A stretch of 64,000 nucleotides of DNA from Pseudobutyrivibrio xylanivorans DSM 14809 (lineage in GTDB: Bacteria > Bacillota > Clostridia > Lachnospirales > Lachnospiraceae). The stretch lies in the NCBI RefSeq assembly GCF_900141825.1, contig NZ_FQYQ01000002.1, positions 124,001-188,000 of the forward strand, read 5' to 3'. The notes below the pieces were generated by a model, which saw only the letters and a program-made list of their open reading frames with translations, searched no databases and was not told where the DNA came from. The position numbers and the translations under genes are program-made. Below, in pieces: positions 55,754 through 63,023 of this stretch. Position 1 is the stretch's first letter. Every line of letters starts with the position of its first letter.

Positions 55754-56221
55754 ATGAATAAAGAAGGCAGAAAGTTAATTGCTAATAATAAGAAGGCTTA
55801 TCATGAGTACTTCATGGAAGAGGAATATGAAGCAGGTATCGAGCTTCACGGCACTGAGGTAAAATCCATGAGAATGGGTCAGTGCTCTATCAAAGAAGCT
55901 TTTGTCAGAATCGACAACGGAGAGATGTTCATTTACCAGATGCATGTTAATCCTTATGAAAAGGGGAACATCTTCAACAGAGACCCACTTCGACCAAGAA
56001 AGCTTCTTCTTCACAAGTCTGAGATAAACAGACTTCTCAGTAAGATAAAGGAAAGCGGTTACACAATTGTTCCGTTGGAGGTTTATCTTAACAACGGACT
56101 TGTAAAGGTTAAGATTGCCTTGGCGAAAGGTAAAAAACTTTATGACAAGAGAGCTGATATTCAGAAGAAGGATATGAAGCGCGAAGCAGAAAGAGACTTT
56201 AAGATAAGGAATTTAGGATAA
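55754..56221 (+). CDS. smpB: SsrA-binding protein SmpB
   Basis: This 155-residue protein holds tmRNA on stalled ribosomes. Landmarks are [35 protein letters not shown] and the basic end [13 protein letters not shown]. It begins two bases after rnr and overlaps maf by one base. Confidence 0.95.
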   Translation: MNKEGRKLIANNKKAYHEYFMEEEYEAGIELHGTEVKSMRMGQCSIKEAFVRIDNGEMFIYQMHVNPYEKGNIFNRDPLRPRKLLLHKSEINRLLSKIKESGYTIVPLEVYLNNGLVKVKIALAKGKKLYDKRADIQKKDMKREAERDFKIRNLG

Positions 56222-56772
56222 TGAAAATTGTACTTGCATCGAACTCACCACGTAGAAAAGAATTATTAGCACAGGCTGGAATAGAATTTATTGTCGATCC
56301 AGCTGATATTGATGAGGTTACCTCAGAAACATTTCCTGCAAAGGTTGTAGAGGATTTGAGCCGCCAGAAAGCTCTTGCAGTAGCAGGAAAGCATAAGGGC
56401 GAGATAGTCCTTGCTGCAGATACAGTTGTTGCTTTTGACGACAAAATCCTTGGTAAGCCAAAGGATGAAGAGGATGCCTTTAGAATGCTTACAGAGCTTT
56501 CAGGAAGAGCACATCAGGTTTATACAGGTGTTACTATTGTAGATGCAGGTGGAGAGGTTAAGACTTTCTCTGAGTGTACAGAAGTAACAATGTATGAAAA
56601 CTCACCAGAGGCTATCAGAAGCTATATTGCATCAAAAGAGCCTATAGATAAGGCTGGTGCTTACGGCATCCAGGGCCTGGGGGCAGTGTTGGTTAAGGGA
56701 ATTGAAGGTGATTACAATAATGTTGTAGGATTGCCTCTTGCTAAAGTATACAGAGTACTATATAATGTGTAA
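56221..56772 (+). CDS. maf: Maf family nucleoside triphosphate pyrophosphatase
   Basis: This 183-residue protein has LASNSPRRKELLAQAGIEF, LAADTVVAFDDKILGKPKD and GAYGIQGLGAVLV, the Maf signature. It removes non-standard or modified nucleotides (dTTP/UTP type). It is inserted between smpB and ssrA. Its final codons hold the promoter that most likely drives the tmRNA. Confidence 0.92.
   Translation: MKIVLASNSPRRKELLAQAGIEFIVDPADIDEVTSETFPAKVVEDLSRQKALAVAGKHKGEIVLAADTVVAFDDKILGKPKDEEDAFRMLTELSGRAHQVYTGVTIVDAGGEVKTFSECTEVTMYENSPEAIRSYIASKEPIDKAGAYGIQGLGAVLVKGIEGDYNNVVGLPLAKVYRVLYNV
56738..56766 (+). promoter_or_regulatory. Probable ssrA promoter inside the end of maf
   Basis: TTGCTA, 17 bases, TATAAT (56761-56766). 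Transcription should begin near 56773, about 100 bases before the mature tmRNA 5' end. No comparable promoter is seen directly before 56875. Confidence 0.65.
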
Positions 56773-56780
56773 TGCTTTAA

Positions 56781-56895
56781 GGGCTAGTCATGGTTTCGAC
56801 ATAGTGATGTTAAAAGCAGAATGAAATGAATGCTTTTAATATCAGAAACCTGTATAGTCATTTATTTAGTTTTTGGGCTAGTCATGGTTTCGACA
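56781..56895 (+). repeat. 21-bp direct repeat of the tmRNA 5' end, 94 bp apart
   Basis: Bases 56781-56801 are identical to the first 21 bases of the tmRNA (56875-56895), including the acceptor-stem half GGGCTAG. Between them is a hairpin TTAAAAGCA/TGCTTTTAA (about 56810-56839). The first copy begins only a few bases after the expected transcription start. Confidence 0.9.
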
Positions 56896-57213
56896 GGGGT
56901 CATGCAGCGGAAGAAGCGAGTCCCACGGCGATGGGTTAAATGGCCAAACTTAAAATTAAACGCTAACGATAATTTAGCATACGCTGCCTAGTTGCGGCAG
57001 TCTGACCTAGAGCACCTACACTTTAGGACCCAGACTTCGACTTTGTAGGAAACGACGTTATCAAAGCTTTGAGATGGCGGGCGTATCATGAAGCTACTAA
57101 AGCATAAAACCTGTTTGTGGGTGTTATGTGGAGGGAATGTAAAAATACAAACTACACTCGTAGAAGGGCCGGGAATTGGCTTTTGGACACGGGTTCGACT
57201 CCCGTCTAGTCCA
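56875..57213 (+). ncRNA. ssrA: Transfer-messenger RNA
   Basis: The 5' GGGCTAG pairs with 3' CTAGTCC (57206-57212, with one G-U) to form the acceptor stem. A TTCGA T-loop arm (ACGGG-TTCGACT-CCCGT) precedes it, and GTTTCGACAGGGG lies at the 5' end as usual. The tag frame ends ANDNLAYAA then TAG (56962-56991). The resume codon could not be fixed. CCA is not encoded at the 3' end. It rescues stalled ribosomes with SmpB, encoded about 650 bases upstream. Confidence 0.95.
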
Positions 57214-57221
57214 CTAATTTA

Positions 57222-57258
57222 AATCCAATTGGAGCGATTTGCTTCAGTTGGATTTTTT
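57222..57258 (+). terminator. Terminator of ssrA
   Basis: AATCCAATTG and CAGTTGGATT pair (one G-U), with inner AGC/GCT, then six T. Confidence 0.9.
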
Positions 57259-57357
57259 ATTTGGACAATAGTCACGAAATGTTTGTTCTGAATTGTTTAT
57301 GGCATGTATGTTTGCTAAACTTTTTGTATCGGTATTGGGGAGATGGAGTATATTGTT

Positions 57358-58500
57358 ATGAGTAATAATTTTAGAAATAGAAATATGTCTGATGATGAGC
57401 GCAGAGCATATCGCAGACGCAAGAAATTGATTCGCAAAATCCAGGTTTATTCTGAAATGGGCTTGATAGCTATAGCAATATTAGTTACAGCCTGTCTTAT
57501 AATTTCCCATATAAAAGGTAAAGAAGATGGTTCTCTTAAGGTAGCAACTGAGGAAAAGACTGTTGCTGAGGCTGAGGTGCAGGAAGAAAAGACTTCAGGT
57601 CTGAAAGTGTCTGCAAAAGCTGTAGAGGAAGAAAAAGAGGAAGAAGAAACTCAGGAGATAGAAGAGGAAGAAGCACCTAAATCAGGCAATTATTCTGCAA
57701 AAGAAACCGAGGAAACAGTTCAGATCGGAGGAGATGTTGTCAGCGAATCCGCAGTGCTTATCAATAATAAAACAAAAAATATAGTTGCAACAAGAAATGC
57801 TACAGAAAAGATTGTTCCAGCATCCATGACAAAGGTTATGACAGTTCTTGTGGCAGCTAATCATATTCCAGCAGAAAAACTGGATGATAAGATTGTTATG
57901 AGCCATGAGGCAATAGATTATTCTTATGCAGGTGGCGGCTCCACATCTGGTTTTGTGGAGGATGAAGAGGTTACAGTTAGGGATTTATTCTACGGAACAA
58001 TTTTACCTTCAGGTGGAGATGCTGCAGCTCAGCTTGCCATTTATGTAGCAGGAGATATAGATAGCTTCGTAAAAATGATGAATGAAGAGTGTGCAACTCT
58101 TGGAATAAATGGAACAACACATTTTACAAATCCAGTTGGATTCCATAGCAAAGAGCACTACAGCACACCATATGACATTGCTGTCATTATGATGGCGGCC
58201 CTTGATAATGAGCTTTGTAAGGAAGTTCTTACTACAAAGGTTTATAATTCTACAGCTACAAACGTAAATCCAGAAGGAATCACTATTTCTAACTGGTTCT
58301 TACGAAGGATAGAGGATAAGGAATTTGGCGGCGAGATTGAAGGCGCCAAGACAGGATATGTAGATGAATCTGGAAGCTGTGCAGTAAGCTCCATGATATC
58401 AGAAAGCGGCACAGAATATATATGCTGCACCGCTCATTCAAGTTCCTCATGGAGATGTATCTATGATCATGTAGATATTTATAAATCTTACGCTAAATAA
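57358..58500 (+). CDS. D-alanyl-D-alanine carboxypeptidase (DacF-like)
   Basis: This protein of about 380 residues is a penicillin-binding protein that trims peptidoglycan. It has a membrane anchor (~30-52), an acidic Glu-rich linker (~60-110) and a peptidase S11 domain. The active Ser and Lys lie in PASMTKVMT and KTG in GAKTGYV. The third motif, usually SGN, reads PSGGDAA, with Gly (codon 58015-58017) where Asn is expected. I chose ATG 57358 because GGAG lies nine bases upstream. ATG 57343 is possible. The stop lies inside the convergent HAD gene. Confidence 0.88.
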   Translation: MSNNFRNRNMSDDERRAYRRRKKLIRKIQVYSEMGLIAIAILVTACLIISHIKGKEDGSLKVATEEKTVAEAEVQEEKTSGLKVSAKAVEEEKEEEETQEIEEEEAPKSGNYSAKETEETVQIGGDVVSESAVLINNKTKNIVATRNATEKIVPASMTKVMTVLVAANHIPAEKLDDKIVMSHEAIDYSYAGGGSTSGFVEDEEVTVRDLFYGTILPSGGDAAAQLAIYVAGDIDSFVKMMNEECATLGINGTTHFTNPVGFHSKEHYSTPYDIAVIMMAALDNELCKEVLTTKVYNSTATNVNPEGITISNWFLRRIEDKEFGGEIEGAKTGYVDESGSCAVSSMISESGTEYICCTAHSSSSWRCIYDHVDIYKSYAK

Positions 58501-59140
58501 TACCAAGAATCTTATCAAAGCTATCTACGTACGCTATTGGATGGAACTGCTGAAGAACATCCATATCGCGGAAGCCGTAGGTGCAAAGGATATAATCGAG
58601 CCCTGCATTTTCAGCTGTTGTTGCATCTACTTCAGAATCGCCTATATATAGCACCTTTGATTTATCGGCTATGCCAAGCTTCTGTAATGCGATTTCGATT
58701 GGCTCTGGATCAGGCTTTCTTTTGTGAATGCCATCATCACCAATTACGATAGTGATGTGTGGAGCAAAAAAATCATCTATAAGAGAATCACTGGCTGTCT
58801 GACCTTTATTGGTTACGATAGCCATTTTCATGCCAAGGGCAGCAAGCTTTTCAGTGGTCTCAATAACACCATCATATGGTTTTGTTTTGATTAGATTGTG
58901 ACAGTTGTAGTATTCGATGAACTCCTTTAAAAATTCTTCGAAATGTTTGTAATCAGGTCCCTCAGGGAGAGCTCGCTCAACAAGCTTTCGAAGTCCATTG
59001 CCTACAAATCTGCGAACGTCATCTATTGAATGAGTTGGAAAACCGTATTTATCCAGCATGTAGTTGATGCTGTCGGTTAAATCTTCAAGAGTGTATAAAA
59101 GTGTTCCATCTAAGTCGAAAAGTATTGCTTCGTATTTCAT
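58493..59140 (-). CDS. HAD-family hydrolase, phosphoglycolate phosphatase-like
   Basis: This 215-residue phosphatase has motif I AILFDLDGTLLYTLED, motif II VTNKGQ, Lys in HKRKPDPEPIEIAL, and motif IV YIGDSEVDATTAENAG. The cap is helical as in Gph. It may clear 2-phosphoglycolate or a similar small phosphate. The start at 59140 has AGGAG eight bases before it. Its 3' end overlaps the carboxypeptidase gene by eight bases on the other strand. Confidence 0.88.
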   Translation of the reverse strand: MKYEAILFDLDGTLLYTLEDLTDSINYMLDKYGFPTHSIDDVRRFVGNGLRKLVERALPEGPDYKHFEEFLKEFIEYYNCHNLIKTKPYDGVIETTEKLAALGMKMAIVTNKGQTASDSLIDDFFAPHITIVIGDDGIHKRKPDPEPIEIALQKLGIADKSKVLYIGDSEVDATTAENAGLDYILCTYGFRDMDVLQQFHPIAYVDSFDKILGII

Positions 59141-59246
59141 GAATAAATCTCCTGTGTCCAAAATAAAAATCTAAGTCATTGTTATAGATGAAATAACGGG
59201 ATTTGTAAAGTTAAATATAAAACAATCTAAAATATGTCTATTTTAT

Positions 59247-59275
59247 TTGAAATAAATATAGGGCTTTGTTATCAT
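59247..59275 (+). promoter_or_regulatory. Promoter of the acetyltransferase operon
   Basis: TTGAAA, 17 bases, TATCAT with an extended TG at 59267-59268. Confidence 0.55.
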
Positions 59276-59306
59276 TTTATCTATACTAGCTTTGAGGAGA
59301 TTGACT

Positions 59307-59834
59307 ATGGATATAGAAATTCGTGACGCTGTGGAAAGTGATGCCAGCGCCATTCATGATATTTATGGCTATTATGCTGAGAATACATCGGTTACTTTTA
59401 CAGAGAAGAATCCTTCTATAGAGGTATACAGACAGAGTATTATCGATACAAAGAAGGCGTATCCTTATATTGTGGCTTGTGATGAGACCGGAAAGATTCT
59501 GGGAATGGCTTATGGCGGCCAGGTTAGACATCATGATGCTTATAAGTTCTCTGTTGAGACTACTATCTATGTTGCAAATGACGCTCCAAAGCGTCAGGGA
59601 ATCGGCAGCAAATTATATACAGCTCTTGAGGAAAGACTCTCCGCAATGGGCTACAAATTCATGTACGGTGTTATTACTGACGATAATGAACCTAGCATAG
59701 CCTTACACAAAGCACTTGGCTTTGAAGAGGTTGGGCATTTCAAAGATATCGGTTACAAATTTGGAAAATGGAAGGGAATAGTGTGGTATCGCAAGCAGAT
59801 TGGTTCGCTTGATGATATGACACTTAGAATATAA
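59307..59834 (+). CDS. GNAT acetyltransferase, phosphinothricin/methionine-sulfone type
   Basis: This 175-residue enzyme uses acetyl-CoA. IRDAVESDASAIHDIYGYYAENTSVTF, KRQGIGSKLYTALEERL (CoA loop) and NEPSIALHKALGFEEVGHF follow the Pat/MnaT pattern, which detoxifies amino-acid analogues. GAGGAG sets the ATG at 59307. The lysozyme gene starts one base after its stop. Confidence 0.82.
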   Translation: MDIEIRDAVESDASAIHDIYGYYAENTSVTFTEKNPSIEVYRQSIIDTKKAYPYIVACDETGKILGMAYGGQVRHHDAYKFSVETTIYVANDAPKRQGIGSKLYTALEERLSAMGYKFMYGVITDDNEPSIALHKALGFEEVGHFKDIGYKFGKWKGIVWYRKQIGSLDDMTLRI

Positions 59835-59835
59835 G

Positions 59836-60834
59836 ATGAGAAAAGCAATCAGATATTTTTTAATATCTATTATTTCGATAATAGTGACACTTATAGCGGT
59901 GGGTGTTATTTACATAGTGATTGATACTAAGGGCCGCATTCAGGTGGAAGAGGGACAGACCTATTCCAGCGAAGAAGTGGAGGCTATGGTAGTTGAAGCC
60001 AAGGAAGAGGGACGTATATCTGTATTGGATTCAATACGTGAATCTCTCGAAAACGGAAATACGATAATTTCTGTTTTAAAATCATTCTATCCGGAATACA
60101 TTGTTGTAGCGGCTAATCAGAAGTACAACTTTGTTCCTATCAACGAGGAGCTTACAAAGAGTGCATTCAACATCGATAATCTTGTGGAAGACGAGACTAC
60201 CGGTAGATACAGCTATGTAGAAGATGGCAATGTTACTTCTAGATTTGGTATTGATGTATCTTCGCACCAGGGTGATATTGATTGGCAGGCTGTTAAGGAT
60301 GACGGCGTAGAGTTTGCTTTTATTCGTGCTGTTTACCGTGGTTATGGTACAGGAAAGCTTGTTGTAGATGAGAAGTGCATCGAGAACATCGAAGGTGCAC
60401 AGGCAGCTGGTATCGATGTAGGTGTTTACGTATTCTCACAGGCTATTTCACAGGCTGAGGTTTTGGAAGAGGCTTCTACTGTACTTAGTCTTTTAGAAGG
60501 CTATGAGCTTCAGCTTCCTATCGTTTTTGATGTTGAGAAGGTTAGCGACAGCGAAGCCCGCACAAATACACTTTCCGTTGAAGATAGAACAAATCTCACC
60601 ATTTCCTTCCTTGATGCAATTAAAAAGGCTGGATATGATGGAATGATTTATCACAACACAGAGATGGGCGCTATGCTTATCGATTTGACACAGCTTACAG
60701 ATTATCCAAAGTGGTTTGCGGGATATAATAAAGAATTCTACTGGCCATATGAATATCAGCTTTGGCAGTATTCAGAAAAAGGTTCAGTTAAGGGAATCAA
60801 AGGTAATGTAGATTTAGACCTTTGGTTACAATAA
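59836..60834 (+). CDS. GH25 family lysozyme, membrane-anchored
   Basis: This 332-residue muramidase has an N-terminal membrane anchor (7-30), a coiled linker (~35-130), and a GH25 domain from RFGIDVSSHQGDIDWQAVK to the end. The catalytic acidic pair should be in FGIDVSSHQG and LPIVFDVEKV. The WQYS near the end is typical. It may cut peptidoglycan during division or growth. Confidence 0.88.
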   Translation: MRKAIRYFLISIISIIVTLIAVGVIYIVIDTKGRIQVEEGQTYSSEEVEAMVVEAKEEGRISVLDSIRESLENGNTIISVLKSFYPEYIVVAANQKYNFVPINEELTKSAFNIDNLVEDETTGRYSYVEDGNVTSRFGIDVSSHQGDIDWQAVKDDGVEFAFIRAVYRGYGTGKLVVDEKCIENIEGAQAAGIDVGVYVFSQAISQAEVLEEASTVLSLLEGYELQLPIVFDVEKVSDSEARTNTLSVEDRTNLTISFLDAIKKAGYDGMIYHNTEMGAMLIDLTQLTDYPKWFAGYNKEFYWPYEYQLWQYSEKGSVKGIKGNVDLDLWLQ

Positions 60835-60851
60835 GAGGAGGATATGGAAAA

Positions 60852-61289
60852 ATGCAATTTGAAACATTACAAAAAGACATGGTTGCGGCAATGAAAGCCA
60901 GAGACAAGGCAAGAAAAGATGCTATTTCTTCACTTGTATCTGATGTTAAGAAGGCTGCTATCGATGCTGGAACCAGAGATAACATTGCGGATGATTTGGT
61001 AGATCAGGTTATTCTTAAGTCTTTAAAGACAGCCAAGGAGCAGCTTGATACATGTCCAGCTGAGAGAACAGATTTAAAGGAAGAGTACCAGTTTAGATAT
61101 GATGTTATTAAAGAATATGCGCCTGCAATGATGAGCGATGATGAGATTCGAGCATTCCTTCAGGAGAAATTCGCTGACGTTATAGCAACTAAGAATAAGG
61201 GCGCAATCATGAAAGAAGTTATGCATGCTCTTAAGGGAAAGGCTGATGGTAAAGCTATCAATATGATTGTTGCTGAACTTTGTAAATAA
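60852..61289 (+). CDS. GatB/YqeY domain protein
   Basis: This 145-residue helical protein starts FETLQKDMVAAMKARDKARKDAISSLVSDVKKAAID and ends with a GatB-like tail (DVIATKNKGAIMKEVMHALKGKADGKAINMIV, in parts). It is the tRNA-binding YqeY module that in Deinococcus is fused to GlnRS. Here a GlnRS gene exists about 25 kb away. AGGAGG fits the ATG at 60852. Confidence 0.9.
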   Translation: MQFETLQKDMVAAMKARDKARKDAISSLVSDVKKAAIDAGTRDNIADDLVDQVILKSLKTAKEQLDTCPAERTDLKEEYQFRYDVIKEYAPAMMSDDEIRAFLQEKFADVIATKNKGAIMKEVMHALKGKADGKAINMIVAELCK

Positions 61290-61297
61290 TACTAGAG

Positions 61298-61330
61298 ATG
61301 AGGCTGGCTTTTTGTCCGCCTCATATTTTT
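61298..61330 (+). terminator. Terminator after yqeY
   Basis: ATGAGGC and GCCTCAT, with inner GG/CC, then ATTTTTATT. Confidence 0.85.
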
Positions 61331-61345
61331 ATTGGAGAAATAGAT

Positions 61346-61651
61346 ATGGAACAATTGCATTGTAAAAATTGTGGGTGTGAATTTTCTGGTGCTATTGCTG
61401 GAAATGCTATATATCTTTGTCCCAAGTGCAAGGAATATGTAAGCTGCATTTGTGATTATGGATTTGGACCTATTACACCATGCAGTATTTTTTTAGGCGA
61501 GAAAGAAATAGCAAGAATAGAAGAGAGAGCGCGCACAAAATATCAATTAAAGTCAGCTGCATTGGGGTTAGATGTTGCTCTTACTAAAGGATACAAGAAC
61601 TTAGAAGTATACAAAGAAGCTTCAAAGATTGTGTCAGAAGCTTTAATGTAA
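61346..61651 (+). CDS. Small zinc-ribbon protein, unknown
   Basis: This 101-residue protein begins LHCKNCGCEFSG and has a second pair LCPKCKEYVSCIC, so a zinc ribbon is likely. The remaining part is helical (LGEKEIARIEERARTKYQL). No known family was recognised. The ATG at 61346 follows GGAG. A longer frame from 61298 begins within the terminator and is not used. Confidence 0.55.
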   Translation: MEQLHCKNCGCEFSGAIAGNAIYLCPKCKEYVSCICDYGFGPITPCSIFLGEKEIARIEERARTKYQLKSAALGLDVALTKGYKNLEVYKEASKIVSEALM

Positions 61652-61697
61652 AGCAATAGCCGATGAACAAATTAAAACTATTACGGGGGCATTCTAA

Positions 61698-62087
61698 TTG
61701 GAAATGAGAGTAGGTAATTTTTTTATATTGATACTAGGAGTAATCGTCACCTTTATAGGACCATGGTTTTTGTATTCTCTTCATAAGTGTACAGAAAAGA
61801 TTACAGCAAAAGTTGAAAAGGTAGAATCTACTAAATCTTATAATTTGATAAGTTTTTCATATATGTATGCTGGGCGCGAATATAATGTACACCAAATGAA
61901 TGTGATATCATCCTTAAAAGCAATTAGATATAAAAGTGGTGAGGAAATATCAGTTTACATAGATCCGAAAAAGCCTCATCATCTCAGGACTAGTGAAAGA
62001 CTAGGGGTTTTAGATATTTTGATACTTGGAGTATTTTCTGTTCTGGTTGGATTGATTTTTATAAAAATAGCCATAGATATGATTTAA
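61698..62087 (+). CDS. DUF3592-like membrane protein
   Basis: This 129-residue protein has two membrane segments (~7-27 and ~105-126). Between them is a beta-rich part with SFSYMYAGREYNV and ISVYIDPKKPHH, the DUF3592 pattern. A TTG start has GGGGGC eight bases before it, the same unusual ribosome site as seen near 1954 and 15945. An ATG at 61704 is possible. Function unknown. Confidence 0.6.
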   Translation: MEMRVGNFFILILGVIVTFIGPWFLYSLHKCTEKITAKVEKVESTKSYNLISFSYMYAGREYNVHQMNVISSLKAIRYKSGEEISVYIDPKKPHHLRTSERLGVLDILILGVFSVLVGLIFIKIAIDMI

Positions 62088-62123
62088 AAACATGAGATTA
62101 AAAAATTATTAAAGGATAAGACA

Positions 62124-62747
62124 TCAATAAAACCTTTCTGTAACCATATCAAGTAAGGCATATGGTATCAATTCTTCGGGATTTTTGGAAGGATTAATCC
62201 AGTCTTCAATTTTATCCTTTGGCAGCATCATAGGCATCCTGTCATGAATTTTACCAAGCTCTATGGTAGGTTCTTTTGTAAGAATTACAAATACAGGATA
62301 ACCTTCTTCAATACGATATAGGCCACAGAGCCAGGTGGCAGTGCAACCAGCTGGCTGAATGGCATATTTATCACCAGTTTTTACCTTACCGTCAGGACTT
62401 TTAAAGTGTTCCCATTCAAAGTAGTAGGATGCTGGAATTATACATCTATGTGATTGCCAGGCATCTTTAAATGTTGGCTTTTCACTGGCTGTTTCAAGTC
62501 TGGCATTAAATAAAGATCTTTTATTATCTCTTGCAGTGAATCCCCATTGCATCGGGAATACACATTTTTCTCCTTTAGAATTAGGAGCGATTACTGGGAC
62601 TATATCTGTAGGGCGGACTTCGCCATCAGTGACAAGTGGTCTTGCATGAGTGTCTACAAATTTAGTAGTGAGACGTGAGTTCTTTGCAATATCTATGATT
62701 TCTTTCAATTCAGGTTGAGTTATATCAAGTGCATATCTAGTACACAT
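62124..62747 (-). CDS. SOS response-associated peptidase-like protein (SRAP, YedK)
   Basis: This 207-residue protein starts MCTRYAL, so Cys2 is placed to cross-link to abasic sites in single-stranded DNA. Other conserved parts are PMQWGFTARD, NARLETASEKPTF, CIIPASYYFEWEH and IHDRMPMML (catalytic Glu and His). AGGAG sits seven bases before the ATG at 62747. The longer frame to 62783 would remove Cys2 from the N-terminus. It is downstream of a Y-family polymerase gene. Confidence 0.9.
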   Translation of the reverse strand: MCTRYALDITQPELKEIIDIAKNSRLTTKFVDTHARPLVTDGEVRPTDIVPVIAPNSKGEKCVFPMQWGFTARDNKRSLFNARLETASEKPTFKDAWQSHRCIIPASYYFEWEHFKSPDGKVKTGDKYAIQPAGCTATWLCGLYRIEEGYPVFVILTKEPTIELGKIHDRMPMMLPKDKIEDWINPSKNPEELIPYALLDMVTERFY

Positions 62748-62757
62748 AGTGAATCTC

Positions 62758-62985
62758 CTATGGATATTCCTCTGCAGGTACATGCTCTAAATCAGAGTAG
62801 TTGGCTTCAAAAGATTGCTCTGTACTTGCGATTTCTTCGTTAAATCCTTTCAGTGCATCGAAAGGGCTGAATATTTTGGCACGTCTGGATAAATCCATAG
62901 CCGGATGTTTGATTGAAAAATCATCAAAAGGAGAGTGCTTTGGTTTGCCTCTTTCGTACACTTTTTTGTATCTATCATTAATCAT
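62758..62985 (-). CDS. Small protein of the polymerase-SRAP group
   Basis: This 75-residue basic/acidic protein has the phrase HPAMDLSRRAKIFSPFDALKGFNEEI. I do not recognise it with certainty. The PFDALKG part is somewhat like YolD-type partners of Y-family polymerases. It lies 10 bases before the SRAP start and 38 after the polymerase, so it is probably in the same operon. GGATGA precedes the ATG. Confidence 0.5.
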   Translation of the reverse strand: MINDRYKKVYERGKPKHSPFDDFSIKHPAMDLSRRAKIFSPFDALKGFNEEIASTEQSFEANYSDLEHVPAEEYP

Positions 62986-63023
62986 ATCATTTCATCCAAT
63001 CTTATAAAATAAATGTTATTAAA

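Noticed and set aside
56781-56895. Duplicated tmRNA segment as prophage attachment sites
   Set aside because: Integration elements normally use the 3' end of ssrA, and there is no integrase gene or cargo between the copies.
61298-61345. Extended start of the zinc-ribbon gene
   Set aside because: The region is the yqeY terminator and has no ribosome site for the earlier ATG.
62986-63023. LexA box in the SOS-like group
   Set aside because: No such site is visible between the genes. The operon promoter is outside the window.
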